Origin: Arctopsyche grandis
Taxonomy: Eukaryota; Arthropoda; Insecta; Trichoptera; Hydropsychidae
DNA length: 64,000 nucleotides
Assembly: GCF_051622035.1 (NCBI RefSeq)
Contig: NC_135359.1
Span: 15,499,501-15,563,500, forward strand
Reading direction: 5' to 3'
In this document: positions 1 to 12,534 of the stretch, piece after piece
Numbering within the stretch: the first letter of the stretch is position 1
How the letters are laid out: each line of letters starts with the position of its first letter
Translations under genes and position numbers: made by a program
The notes under the pieces: model-generated
Told to the model about the DNA's origin: nothing
Database searches by the model: none
The model's input: the letters and a program-made list of their open reading frames with translations, nothing else

Positions 1-1858
1 TTTGGCTAGGACATATATGTACATATTTTGGTATTTCTTATAGATCCATACATAGATATATGTATGTATGTAGACTTACTGGCAATATCTATGTATGTAT
101 GTAGGTAGTAAGTAAAGTTATTCAGTAAGTATTATAATGCTTAAAACAATTATCGGAACTTGAACTTATGCACATATGTATTTGGTAAATAAACAACCTT
201 TTAGTTGGTATATTGTTATGTTGTATTGTGTTGAAAAAGCATTCTAAATAATCGTTCAGTTCAAGTAAAAAGGTATTATAAATATTTTCATTCCGAATTT
301 CGTATTACTTATACCTCTTTCTAATATTTATTTATGTATTTACTAAATTTAATTCATTAATATATGTATGGTTTTTTTGTATTCTCATATTTTTTTGTAT
401 GTACATACGTATATTAAATCACGCATATTCTCTTTATACAATTAAGATCGACAGTAGGTACGGGTGCATAGTTTCACCGCTCACACCTTACATATTTACA
501 TACATACATATGTCTGATTTGGTATGGTAATTTTAAATAAAGAGTATTTGTCTAGTTATGCTAATCATATCGGCGAAAAAAGCCAATATTCAAGTTCCAT
601 AAAGATGATAACAAAAAAAAAGAACAAAAAGTGAAATTTTTTATTTGCATTGATGTTTCGCAAAACGAATTTAAAAGTAACATTTGAGCCACAACAAAAC
701 TAAATAAATAGGCTATTAATTATCGATCATCGTCATTTCTATGCACAGGATAATATAATATTGCGTAATGTATGAGTAATATTAGACTAATGACTAAGTA
801 AGTGGCTTCGATCATTGCTTCGAGTTGATCGCCTTTTTTGTTTGAAAAAGAGCTAACTACTCTTTTCCGCATACATTATTAGATCGCATCAACTACATGT
901 TCCAAAATTTAATTTTTTTATCACGTTCATCGATTCGCAATTTACAATCTATTACAGAGCGAAATATGAGTCTAAGAAGAAAACACTTTCAATGATTTTT
1001 ATTTGCATATCTGATCTACATACAGATGTTACTGTATTTGAAAAATCTATTCAGGCTTAGTGAAATCGTGGCAAAATTACACTATAGCGATTTTTCGTGA
1101 CATAATTTTTCAGCGTGACATTTTCGTCGGGAGGTACATATGTATGAAAGTAAGTGTGTAACAATCGGATAGCACTAAAGTAATGACAGAGCAATAAGTC
1201 ACATTACAAAATTGCGACGTAAGGTGTCAAAAGCATGAGTGTATCTAATTCAAAACGTTTAAATTGTGCAATGCGAATTCACAGCCTGATCGGAATCAGC
1301 TGTCGATTACTCACCTATGTACATATGTACGTATGTATGTTACAATACATGCAAATAGGGACATGTCGTCTGGTGAACGAAATAAACATTTCACGGACTT
1401 CCGCGTACATCTCTCGTGTTCTCACGTTTGTTGTATAGCAATGCGCCAGAAGTAAATGCCTGAACTCGTACAGCAGTTGACGACCTTTGAGGATCGTCGT
1501 AAAAATGGGTTCGTAACCTTTTGGGTACACCGCAGCGATTCAATATGAAAATTCCACTTTCACTTGCATATAAACGAATGTATACCTATTAGGAATGGAG
1601 AAGATTCCTTTAATTCAAAAAAAATAAATAATAAACAATGAAAAAAAAACATTCCTTTGTTTTATCGTTTATAAAAATCACATTCTAAAAATGTTTTCGT
1701 TAAGTAGCATGCTCAATTAGTCGAAACAATTTCACTGAATATACATAAAAAAAACGTCAAATTCAAAAATAATTAATAAATGCGATTTGCTAATTTGGTG
1801 GAAAACAGCGTTTTTCTTTTACTTACTGTATTCTTTCAGAGTTTTTTTAATATATATA
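1..1858. other. Intergenic, no gene seen
   Basis: AT-rich DNA with scattered short palindromic microsatellites of the TACATATGTATG type. Short open frames around 1235-1530 occur on both strands, overlap one another and show no recognisable motif or splice logic, so they are not called. No RNA gene or transposon end was recognised here. Confidence 0.6.
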
Positions 1859-2390
1859 CAGGGGTGTGGAGTCGGAATATTTCAAGTGGAGCTGGAGTCA
1901 GTGTCGGAGTCTACCAAATCAACCAAATCAGACTCCTTTTTTTTATGTTATTTTTAATTAATAGTATTACGATATGTGTCAACTAGAGTCTAAATTTATA
2001 GAAGTAAATCGATCAATAAATTGAAATTTTACAATTTTAATAAATAAAATCGTCGAATTGCTTATATTTTGATGTGTTCTGGCCAAATACGATGTTACTT
2101 TTTATTCTCATTTTTTATTAAATTGATTTATTTGTTTATTGAATTCATACACATATACTATGAATATACTTAATTTTTATTTATACCTATTTTATTACCA
2201 ATAATTCAATAAATTGGGTAACATATCAATTTTTGGTGATTTTTTAAATTCCTTTAATTATTTTTATTCTGAAAATCGCTATTATTTTACTAGTAATAAT
2301 GTCAAATAATATAAAAATACGTTGGCAAGAAAATTACATTTTACTTAGTTGAAGTCGGAGTCGAATTATCGAGTTGAATCGGAGTCGGTA
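1859..2390 (+). repeat. hAT-like repeat, left end, GTGGAGTCGG type
   Basis: The segment starts with CAGGGGTGTGGAGTCGG. CAGGG followed by a GTGGAGTCGGAGTCGG-like stretch is a typical hAT-type MITE terminus. Degenerate GGAGTCGG motifs recur to about 2390. No matching right terminus (CCGACTCCACRCCCCTG) was found and no 8-bp target duplication can be defined, so this is probably a decayed or right-truncated copy. Related pieces lie near 32125-32243 and 51650-51770. Confidence 0.5.
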
Positions 2391-4622
2391 ATTATCACTT
2401 TTTTTCGTATTCAAACTCAATAAGCCCAAATTAATCTACTCATTGATTATACCACTTTGATACACGGAAATTTTTAGTCAGAAAATGAACATTAATTTTT
2501 ATTAACATTTCTTTTATTAGAAGAAGAGTTCGAAATTACAATGAAAAAACCTAGATACGAGTAATTTTAAAATATTACTAAAGTTATCTTTACGTTTCGG
2601 GTATAAGCACAGGATTACCTGAATATAACTTGCTTTAGATTTTTGACTTTAAAGAGTCTTCAGTTTAAATAGTATGTATGTACATATGTATAAAATGTAT
2701 TATTAACATTTATAAGAATAGTAAATAGGTTTTTCAACTTTTTTCCTATTATTGTGTATACTGTTAGTTCTATTGATCATGCCAATTTGTTCATGAACAT
2801 ACTAGTCCGTTCATACGCGAATTATTGGTGTTTGTTTAAGTGATAACAGTCAAAAATCATCTTCAAATAGACTCAACCCATGTCGTATGAAACTTTTAGC
2901 TGTCAAAACCTTGGAGATGTCAAATAAGTATTTAAAAGGGAAATTTCACATTACAACGTTGCTAGAATTCCCGTTTCTGCAATATATTATATCTTTATAA
3001 CATTGCAACAACAATAATAAATGAAATAATACTATAAATACTAACGAGAAAAATAGTGTGTAAAATATAAAATGGTCGCTGAAACAGTAGCTATTATAAT
3101 AGACCCAAAATATATCGTGAACATACATTTTAATTTATGAACAAAATAAAAAGCATTTAAAAATCAATATCAAAAATATTACTTGAACACAAAAACTTTT
3201 AACAATACGTTGTTCAAATTTCATATTGCTGTTAACATTAGCATTGTATTCGATGCCGGAATTGAACCCGGAGACTCAAATCGATTCTTCCTGGTTGTAA
3301 GAACCGGATTTGCGACGTTCACACAGTCTCTCTCGTACTCATCTGAACAATTATCTCAACCATGTCTATTGCAAACAATCTTACCAACTATAAGAAGAAT
3401 TCCACGGTTCAAAAGTTAATGACGTTGTGCACGCGTAATGAGTCTATTAGTGACATTCTACGAATGTGTATTTCAAAATAAACGTCATAAAATAGATTCG
3501 GCAATATACATACACATGTGCATACGTATAAAATTTAATATTCCAGTTACACGTGCTTTTTTAATGCATAAAATCACGATTTTCTTCGTGTGAACAGGTA
3601 CAGAGCACTAAAAACTGTGTCACAATCGTGAATCGATAAACGCGCTATGTTTTAGTATCAGATAAACGTTTCAATGGCAAAATTCAAAATTTTCAACGAT
3701 TTTGTATGTTGCATACATTTTTTTTCTTAATATTTGAAACTTGAACAGTCAAGTTATTTCATTTCGGAATTTTAATGTCAAAACAAATCTCGTATGTGAT
3801 TCAACTGCACATATCTACTGAATTTCATACAACCGATCATTGCGAAACATTTTCGCATGCAATTCTTGCGCTGTACTGCTGCTGAGAAGGATCATGAGTG
3901 TACACATACATTCATACATACTCAGGTACACACAGGTACCATCATCTCGAGATACACCCGTCTGCAGACATAATCAATAAGAGTTTCTCTTTTACGTAAC
4001 GGCGGATGAAGATGAACCAGCAACGACCGTGGAGCAGGCTTTCCTATAACACCACCTCCGCGAACATCAATTCAAATTTATAGTGTCGAAAAAAAATTGA
4101 CAAAGGTCAAAACAAGCAAAGGATGAACTTGGTAACATTTGAAACCGTATAAAAATACATGTTTGATAGTTTTATCCTCAATAGAATGTCGTTTATACTA
4201 ATCTCACAAAAACAAATCAATATTACACCCGGCAATTTCAATGCAAATTGCAATGTAGAGATGTTATATGCAACCTTTTTAATATGAGTACGCTGATGTA
4301 TTTTAAAGGGAACGGACAATTATTTTTGAAGTCAGGCCTCATTCATTTTTCTCTAATAACATACAATTATGTTATATTTCTTAATATATTTTTTTTTTCT
4401 GCAAAATTTGAGAATTCATTACAAGACTAATAATATCCACGATAAAGAAACTTTTTTTTTTTGCTGTAAATTACTTCTTAGAGTTTTTTTATACCGGGTC
4501 AAAATGATACGAGTGCACTCAGACGGTGTCCGTTACTCAGACCGACTCGGACATTGCCACGTTAAACCTTCTCAGACCGTGTGCATACTGCAATGTATGT
4601 ACATATATTAACTTTATCGCTT
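2391..4622. other. Intergenic, no gene seen
   Basis: AT-rich DNA with no supported gene. A minus-strand GGGTTCAATTCCGG near 3258-3271 resembles a tRNA B box but lacks a convincing A box or acceptor stem. It may be a SINE remnant and is listed among the rejected items. Confidence 0.55.
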
Positions 4623-4792
4623 GATATTGAAGCTATTTTCGATATATTTTCACCGGGTCCTTTGGTATATCACAGCCACAGTTTTTGGTGCCCTTGGCAA
4701 ATATCAATAGATATTTGCCAAGGGCACCAAAAACTGTGGCTGTGATATACCAAAGGACCCGGTGAAAATATATCGAAAATAGCTTCAATATC
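4623..4792. repeat. Perfect inverted repeat: 83-bp arms, 4-nt loop
   Basis: The arms 4623-4705 and 4710-4792 are exact reverse complements over all 83 bases, separated by only AATA (4706-4709). An RNA crossing it on either strand would form a single uninterrupted 83-bp hairpin. No target-site duplication or known transposon terminus flanks it (left flank TTTATCGCTT, right flank GTATAATATT). It could be a very recent inverted duplication, a mini-foldback element, or a long-hairpin RNA locus. Perfect identity means it is young or maintained by conversion. Confidence 0.9.
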
Positions 4793-7104
4793 GTATAATA
4801 TTATTCAATATTCAATGGCGCCTCTTTATTACTGTTTTTTTACTGTATGCATAAAAACGGACAGGATGTATGTATGTGAGAGTGCATCGACAAGTATGGA
4901 GATGAAAAAAATGTTATATCGATTCCGGTTCCGGTTCCAGTTTCGATTCCGATTTCGGTTCTGATTCTGAATCCCGTCTTCTGTTCCGATTCCAGATTCC
5001 TGTTTCAGTCCTAATTTCGATTAATTATTATTTTTATTATTATTAATTATTAATTATTATTATACCTTATTATTGTAACTTCAATTTAAATCATGTATCA
5101 ACTAGTTTCCAACTCGTTGAAATTTTAACGGGCACAACACTAGTAAATTATATAGTATCAGAAATAGTAAAATAAAAAAAATATAACATAAAAATATATT
5201 TATTAAAATATAAAAATGAACAATCAAAATAAAAATATAAGAACCAAATTTAGTAAATACCACATATTGCCAATGTCGCAAAAGCTAACTATCACATTAT
5301 AAAAATTATCAATACACTTATACCCAGTGGTGGAGAGCTTAAAAATAAATGTCAGAGCACTGAACTTATCTCTCTCCCCCCCCCCTTAATTTTTTTTTTG
5401 ATTTGGCCAGTTTTGATTTTTTAAAACATTTTTATTTTTTTAAATGTTTTATGAAAGTAAAAATAAATTTATAATATAAAGGTGTATTTCCTTTTTAATT
5501 TATTTGTTATTTGTACAATGTTAGTAAAACAATGCGCCACAGGCTAAATTTTTTTTTCAAACACGTAACTTTATCAGTTTTTTTTTAATTTTGAGGATTA
5601 AAACAACGTTACCAATTAAAAAGTGTTTCTGAAAGTGATAGCTAGGTAAAAAAAATTATAATACTCTTTTATTATAGGAAACGTGAAACCAGAGCAAAAA
5701 ATTGGCAATCCTGTTTTATTTCCTCGCAAAATTCAAGCTTACAGCATCTCGAATTTGCTTATTTGTGTATTAAATGCTGCAAATTTGGCCATAGATGTCT
5801 CTATGATTGTTAATCGATGTTTTTAATTGACTTTGAATATATTTTACTGTCGTGTAAAAATAAAATAAATGTGTGGTATACATGTATAAATAAAATAAAA
5901 ATACAGCTGGCACAGGTGCGAAGATTGGTCTCATGTAAAAAGTGTTTGTTTGGTCTCCCTGCTATGCCCACTCTAGTCATTAGTTATTTTTTCGGAAATG
6001 AAACTCGGGTGTAACCAAAATTCTTCTAAATCAAAAATTCCCACACATTTCACTCGGAATCGAGCATTGTAACGATGCGTGGGTCAAATCAATAAAAATT
6101 GTCGAGAAAGGATGAGTAACCACCATATGTATAATTGGATGTTTAATGTCGAATGTTGCGTAAAAATCATAATGAATGGCAGATAATAAGGCAGTATAGT
6201 TATTTTGACAGATTGGCTCGAATTGAAATTTCACAACATTACACACGAACATACATAAATATAGGAACGTGTCGTCAGAATAGGCTAACTCCAATAAAGC
6301 GTAACACGTTAGTTGGGTGAATGTCTTCGTTACAGTTAAATGTTGTTTCATATAAATCAGTACATCATTATGTATTAAAAATAGGCCCGATGAAGGCCCC
6401 AAGCATGTACATCTCGCTATGGAACTCGAGCATAAGACAAGGACAAGAGAACGTTCTGCAATACATAGATGGACCCTCAAATGGTCATTATGGCGTTAAA
6501 CTATTTAATCGATAACGTAAACATCCGTTTTTTAATTAGACTGATTTTTTTGTCGTAAATTGGTATCTTTGTACGAGGATCCGCAATCAAAGGTCAAGGT
6601 AAAAAATGAATCTACCAGTTCTATGTAAGTATAATTTGCAGGGCTCACAAATATCAATTTCACGCATATAGTGGGTGTTGTATATTTGGCTGTAATTAGC
6701 ATATCGTTAAAAATACGCGGTAGAATAATAAAAATTGTTGCATGTAAAGTTCACGGATGTTACTGTCCATCGTTGTTTTTTTTTTCTTTCGTTACGAGAT
6801 GACTCCGTTGTTATTCACCTGAAACTTTCAAAAATGTCATGGCCATGCGTACAACTATTTGCCGAGTATTATGGGAACTGTTTTTATGGTTTATTTGTGA
6901 GTAGCCTGTGGGGTATTCGAATCGCCAACACAATTGATGTGATTCATAATGTGTTGGATCATTTCAACATGTACGAAACATGATTTAACGTCACCCATTT
7001 GATGAATACATGGGTGTGCTTAAAAAAAAATTTACGTGAAATTAAAATTTGATAGTCAACAAGCTTCCATAGGAACCATTTAATATGTAAGTGTGGTCGA
7101 ATAT
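4793..7104. other. Intergenic with simple repeats and a SINE relic
   Basis: 4918-5015 is a degenerate GATTCCGGTTCC-like simple repeat. Around 5690-5875 there are fragments shared with the SINE family described at 23647 (a TTGGCAATCCTG-like core piece, a CATAGATGTCTCTATGATT-like block and an AAAATAAAATAAA tail). The longest open frame (6031-6480, minus) has no recognisable domain. No gene is supported. Confidence 0.5.
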
Positions 7105-7570
7105 ATTGTATGTTACGGTCGAAGTGTATTTTCAGTTCTAATATATTCCAACTAGCGTTTTATGTTGTTCATATTCGAAAGCAATTCAACTAGTAAATTA
7201 TATCTCTACAAGAGTAAATACACTTTTGATAATGTGCGACAGTTGTAATATAACAGCTGAGTTTTGACAGCTCTGATGCTATTACGAATGCTTTAGAATT
7301 CAATAATGCGTTAATATTTTCTAGGTATTTACCAATAAAGGTAATGAGTACCGTATTACCGTATAGCTCTAAGAATGTGTTCCAAACAAAAATGTGATTT
7401 TCCAACTCAATTTACTAATGGAGTGGCGTTTTCATGAAAAGCTAACCTTTCCATCTAACTTGGTACCAATTTATAGTTGAATTGTATTTTCGACTGTTAC
7501 ATATATTGATCAGTTGTAATGTAATTCGCCATATGGTCAAAATACATATACATATGTATATATATATATA
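7105..7570. repeat. Dispersed repeat, copy 1
   Basis: Blocks such as GAAGTGTATTTTCAGTT, ATATATTCCAACTAG and TTGGTACCAA recur, some in inverted orientation, here and at 8600-8900. In the second region palindromic combinations are obvious. The family is not recognised; it is probably a decayed inverted-repeat MITE. Limits are approximate. Confidence 0.4.
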
Positions 7571-7605
7571 TATAATATTGTAATGTGGATGCTCTCCCGA
7601 ATACT

Positions 7606-7930
7606 CACCCCACACGTATTATTGCTAGCATATGTCTATTTGAAACACGTCTTTACAAATCTCAACATTCTTCTATTTTTCTACTAATGATAATTTTATT
7701 GTCAACCCCACAAAGGTCTTTATTGCCAACGTATGTTTCTATCCAGATTTGAAGTTATTATTGTCTTAACCCCACGCATATTATTGCAACAATGTGTCTA
7801 TTCGAAACACACGTATTAACAATTCTCAATGTTTTTCTATATCTTAGAGTAGTGATAATTGTCAACCCTACATCGTTCTTTATTGCAAACGCATGTTTCT
7901 TTTCAGATCTAAAATTACTAGATATTGTTT
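7606..7930 (+). repeat. Diverged tandem duplication, about 165-bp unit
   Basis: Two adjacent diverged copies (about 7606-7769 and 7770-7930) share the order: CCCCACRCRTATTATTGC, a GAAACAC block, ATTCTCAA followed by TTTTTCTAT, GTCAACCC, TCTTTATTGC, ATGTTTCT and a terminal TTGTYTTAA. This is a two-copy direct repeat and not a satellite array. Confidence 0.6.
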
Positions 7931-7950
7931 TAACTCCACTTTTAACCTTT

Positions 7951-8125
7951 GGGCTGGGCCGCACCGTGCGACTTGCGAGCGACTTGGTTGAGGGCGACCA
8001 GACCAATGCATTCAGGTAGATGGGACATGCCACACCCGTCAACTTGTTTGTCGCACACATTTCCATACATTTTTTCGTGTCCCGCAACTAGTCGGCTGAC
8101 AAAGTTGCACGGTGCTGCCCAGCCC
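7951..8125 (+). mobile_element. Harbinger-like MITE, copy 1
   Basis: The 175-bp element has imperfect terminal inverted repeats: GGGCTGGGCCGCACCGTGC at the left, with its near complement GCACGGTGCTGCCCAGCCC at the right. It is flanked by the 3-bp direct repeat TTT (7948-7950 and 8126-8128). A second copy in inverted orientation at 23233-23397 is flanked by TTA. A 3-bp TTA-like duplication fits PIF/Harbinger. No transposase is encoded. Short open frames on both strands come from the element's inverted structure. Confidence 0.7.
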
Positions 8126-8374
8126 TTTGCCATGCTCTTACGACTACGATTTATTGACTTCTCCCCTAGCATAATTATTACTTCGCCCCTTTAATTCACA
8201 CATATGTAAAGACTTAAGTTTTATTACTTCTTCTCCCAGATTTTTATTAAAATACTTTGTTTCAAAGTTAAACTCTAGCTATATTCGGATTTAGACATAT
8301 GTTTCACTGTTCTCTGATTGGTTGATTTCACCCAGCAGATTTGATATATACAATCACCAGCCCTTTGTTAAGGC

Positions 8375-8482
8375 ACTTGCGATTTAACTGTCTTACTAGT
8401 AACTTGCGATTTAACTGTCTTACTAGTAACTTGCGATTTAACTGTTTTACTAGTAACTTGTGGTAGCACTTCGAGACTAGTA
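8375..8482 (+). repeat. 27-bp minisatellite
   Basis: A 27-bp unit starting ACTTGCGATTTAACTG and ending ACTAGTA is repeated at 8375-8401, 8402-8428 and 8429-8455. A diverged fourth unit lies at 8456-8482 and a degenerate start of a fifth follows. Units 1 and 2 are identical; unit 3 has a single C-to-T change. Confidence 0.85.
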
Positions 8483-8599
8483 ACTTGTAATACAAACTTG
8501 TACATTAATCTCGTTTATACTTACTGCTATTTAAAATAATATAATCATTTGACAAAATCTGTGACTATAATATTCTTATACCATCTCCTACTCGTCCCC

Positions 8600-8900
8600 G
8601 AAACAATATATTACAACTGAAAATACACTTCAGTTGTAACTAAAGATCATCTAACCTGGTACCAACTTATAGTAGAACTGTATTTTCAGTTGTAATATAT
8701 TTTGATCAGATGGAATGCAATTCGTCATATGAATCAACTAACGTGGGTTAGACAGAATATATTCCAACTAGTCAAAATATATTACAACTGAAAATACACT
8801 TCAACTATAACGGTAGTTGGTACCAGCATAGTTGGAATGTATTTCAACTAGTCAAAATAAATATATTATCAGTGGAAGATATACTACAACTGTAACATAT
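8600..8900. repeat. Dispersed repeat, copy 2
   Basis: Contains repeated and inverted occurrences of TTACAACTGAAAATACACTT and AACTAGTCAAAATA, plus GGTACCA boxes, all shared with 7105-7570. Family not recognised. Confidence 0.4.
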
Positions 8901-11650
8901 ACATATTTATATGAAACATGGAGCTAAATCGTATTTTAATTACAGTTTTCAATATATGCATATCGACAAGTAATCGTTATGGCTTCGAATGTTCTTAATG
9001 TTACGCAGTTCGACTTACTAACCCAAATATTTCTTGTAGTTTTTGCACTCTCATCATATTCATTTTCTTTTTATTTATATGCATGTTTTTAAAAATTCAT
9101 ACATATCTCCATAATGGATATAAATATATGTAATATATTCATGATATAAAATTAGAATAAAATTTAAAAAACATATATACATACATATGTAACTTCAGTG
9201 AAGATGTTTTATAATATTTAGAGAGATCAACGAAAAGTAAGGCGCAAAGCTCAACTAATTTTTAATAACATTTGAAATTATCATTCTTATTATTTACATA
9301 TTGTATGTATGTGAAAAAAAATTAAACTTTCGTTTATCTTAATTAAAATACTAGAAAGAAGTGATTGATAAATATAGTTGTTATTTTTTTAGTTCAACAA
9401 AAAACTACTACTACAATAACAAAACTTCGAAAGATCAATTGCCGTCTTACCGGTCTTAGAAAGACAGCTTGCGCAAAGCATTGAAGATATGCAATTTCGA
9501 AACAAATCGATCTGAAATTCTTCCACCAAATCACAATACGTCGTTAAAGGTCAAATTTGTAACGTTGTCTATGTACATACTATTTCAAAGAAACGCTTTA
9601 CTGACAAAACTACAATACAAACAATAAGAATTTTTTGTAACAGTAAATTTAATTTGCATAAACTTACAGATAGTAAAATTTTCATCAATAGCAAAACAAA
9701 GGGTATTCATTTTTTTTTTTAAATAATTACATTTAATGTTTATATTTATTTATAGGTAATTAAACCGTAATGAAGATGGGATTGGATTGCGAGCTACATT
9801 AAATTAAACTTGTGTAATTATCCCGCCTTAAACAAAATTAAGTTTGTAAAATCATATTAATGTAAAAGTTCATTAACTTTGCACGACAACGTGTAAAAAC
9901 AACTGTAACAAAAATTGCATTGTGAAAACGGCATTTCATCACGTCATTACAATGAAATGATGATGATGATGATGATGTCTCGATTCGAGAGAATCCATTT
10001 ATGTACATACATTGCTGTAAAATTATTAATTACTATGTAATTCTAAAATGCTCTCAGACACACTCCTAATACAAAACAGATTTGGCGCTGATCATTTTAC
10101 CCAAACTTCATATGATCATTAATAACGTTTAGAATGTTCTGGCTACTTATTTTTTAATGAAAATAACTGAATGGAGCATACTCCGGATCGCAGACAAATA
10201 ACAACCGTTTACGCAAGGTATGTATGTATTTAACATCTGATTGTTCTTTCGCCTTCGAATCGCACAATAGTTTCGATACTACGAGTATGTTACAACCTAA
10301 ATACTTTTTACAATTTCAGTATTTCAATATCAAAACAAAGTAAAAGCACGCTAAATTTTAGTCGGTATTGGAATTATAGGTATTTATAATAGTCGGTAGA
10401 AGAGGAAGTATTTTAAAATATGTTTTTATAGTATCGTTGTAGAACTAAGAGATTGCGAACAATTAGAGAGGCTCGTAGACCTGGATGTGCAGAATACGAC
10501 CTCGACAAGATCACGATCCCAAACCCAGAGATGCTTCTTTGTGAACGATTTAGCATGCACGAATTTGCGTGTGTAAATTGCATTTGCTTATTCAATTGCA
10601 CGAAATTACTTTTCGCCATTACAGCACCATTTTCCTATACTGGAGTTACTATCTCTGAATCTAATGCACACACAAACGTTCGTTTCAAAACCCTTAAAGC
10701 GCTTTTTTAATACACTCATCAACAAAATTATGCACATTCCGAGATCAAGGGTCAGCATCCGATTAAAAAAGGGGCGTGAAAGATTTTCTCGCTCATTAAA
10801 TATTATATTATGTATATTTATATGAATATTTTTTACAGTTTTTTCAACGTTTGCGTGTCCGCTTGCATGTATGTTTGAAAACGATTAGCAATTAAATGTC
10901 AGAAAATATAGAAACGTTGAAATGCCATTACTAAGTTGGACCCAGCTTTTTTGTAGTTTAAAGGTACAAAGGTGATTTGAAAAATGTTCACACGACTACT
11001 TCTAGCATGCGATTCAAACCGGCATGATAAAATTAGTATATATTATTAGGTCTTAAATCATTGTAAAATTTCAATAATTGTATGCTATCTAAGAAGAAAA
11101 TACGTCTGGAAAATTTGAGGAATTATTTAAGCAAATGATACCCAAATATGTATTATTTCAATGCTATAAAATTCATTATGCATTTGAAAATCCTCTATGG
11201 AAATGTTCCGAAATGGTAAGCTAAGGGCTCAAGTTTTTCCAGGTCGTTTCCAGCAGCATACCGTTGGTAAACTGCGCCATTATATTATAATAATCTTCTC
11301 CGCGAATGGCTGTTGGGTAACTCGACCCGTGAGAACTTCACTAGTGACGCCATCACCTATAAAACAGTCGAGCTCTTTCGAAATGCTTCCACGTACATGC
11401 ATACATATTTACTTCGGTGGATCTCCTCTTCTTATCGACAATGTTCAACCTTTTTTCTATTACAATTTATTTTAACCTTTTTTATTAATATTATAGAATT
11501 CTAATACATCCTTTATTCTCGATTTTACTTAGTATATTATAATTCGATGAGCTTGTTGAAACATTTCAATGTTTTAAGTGATCTTTAGTAAAATTTTCAC
11601 ACACATATCTTAGATATGCAATATCTTCCTTCATTATTATGTTATAGATC
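8901..11650. other. Intergenic, no gene seen
   Basis: Includes an (ATG)n microsatellite at 9957-9977. A segment near 10711-10740 (ACTCATCAACAAAATTATGC) resembles decayed Tc1/mariner-type termini. TATAAAA at 11358-11364 sits in a stretch that starts TGTTGGGTAACTCGACCCG and could be part of an old LTR, but no second boundary was found. No coding gene is supported. Confidence 0.45.
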
Positions 11651-12210
11651 AGTGGCGTAGCGTGAATTCCTGGTGCCCCCGCGCAAAATATTTTAAGGCG
11701 CCCCCTCCCCCCCCCCCCCATATATTCATATTATTTACTTAAAATAGCAAATAACTTTCCAAATTAATAATTTATACCTTTTTTACGTATCGAAGTGCAT
11801 TAATAGTTTAATCTGGACGACCAACAAGCAGTGCACAGCGAAAAATGTATAAATTTTATTGGTTTTAATCATATAATTTTGTTTTATTGTTTAAACATTG
11901 AAAAAATATATCCATGAATAAGAGAATTCTCAGCAAATAGGTTGAAGTGGCACTGACGTTCAAAAGATGGAAAAAGACGGCAGTCTTCTAGCCCTATTGG
12001 CATAGATCAATTACACAATGAGGATAAATGCAAAATATGTATAATTATGTATGTACATACATATAGTACAAATAGGTTGAAAAATAAAAAGAAGTTTTTA
12101 AAAAAGTTATTTCAAAAAAATTACGGAACAAATTAAAAAAAATCAGTGAAAAAGGCGCACTTTGTGGCGCCCCCCCCCCCCCCCCCCGCATTGCGGGGTC
12201 TGCGGGCTCG
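11651..12210 (+). mobile_element. hAT-like non-autonomous element, right end lost
   Basis: The left end is CAGTGGCGTAGCGTG, the classic CAGTGGCGTAGC terminus of a widespread hAT family, followed by GGTGCCCCCGC and a long poly-C run. A second GGCGCC plus poly-C run and GCATTGCGGGG lie near 12168-12200, as expected close to the right end. The terminal GCTACGCCACTG is missing: the sequence instead runs into a duplicated GCGGGCTCGGTA and then the next element. No transposase frame. Confidence 0.6.
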
Positions 12211-12225
12211 GTAGTATGCGGGCTC

Positions 12226-12525
12226 GGTAAACGGTACTATGTATATATAATATATATGAGTGGCATGCGGTAAAATTATCTCTCTTTTTTTTTTGTCATA
12301 CAGCCTTGTTTAATGTGCGCGCGCAGATACGGGAGGAAAAGCCTGTTCCTCTTGTTCCTCTTGTATCCTGCTCGCGTAAATTAAGTTAGTATGTACCGTT
12401 TACCATGCATCCTTTTTTATCTTTCGACTTAAGATCTTTCGATTTAAGATCTTTCGATTTTCGATCTTTGCCTTCCGATATTTGCGTTTTCGGGCGTTTC
12501 ACTTTCGGTCCCGCGAGGGAGACCG
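12226..12525 (-). mobile_element. Mutator-like MITE, half copy
   Basis: Matches the inner loop and right arm of the element at 59630-60235: GGTAAACGGTACTATG, a GTCATACAGCCTTG block, the GCGCGCGCAG and GCTCGCGTAAATTAAG blocks, and the terminal GGGAGACCG ending at 12525. The left arm is absent and the copy abuts the hAT-like element at 11651-12210, so it is disrupted. No left target duplication can be assigned. Confidence 0.7.
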
Positions 12526-12534
12526 GATAAATAC

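Noticed and set aside
3240-3275. tRNA-like B box on the minus strand
   Set aside because: GGGTTCAATTCCGG is present but no acceptor stem or A box at proper spacing; at most a SINE remnant.
6031-6480. 149-residue minus frame
   Set aside because: No domain, no splice or composition support; ordinary long frame by chance.
11197-11475. 92-residue frame with nearby TATAAAA
   Set aside because: Possibly part of an old LTR; neither LTR boundary nor coding motif could be confirmed.
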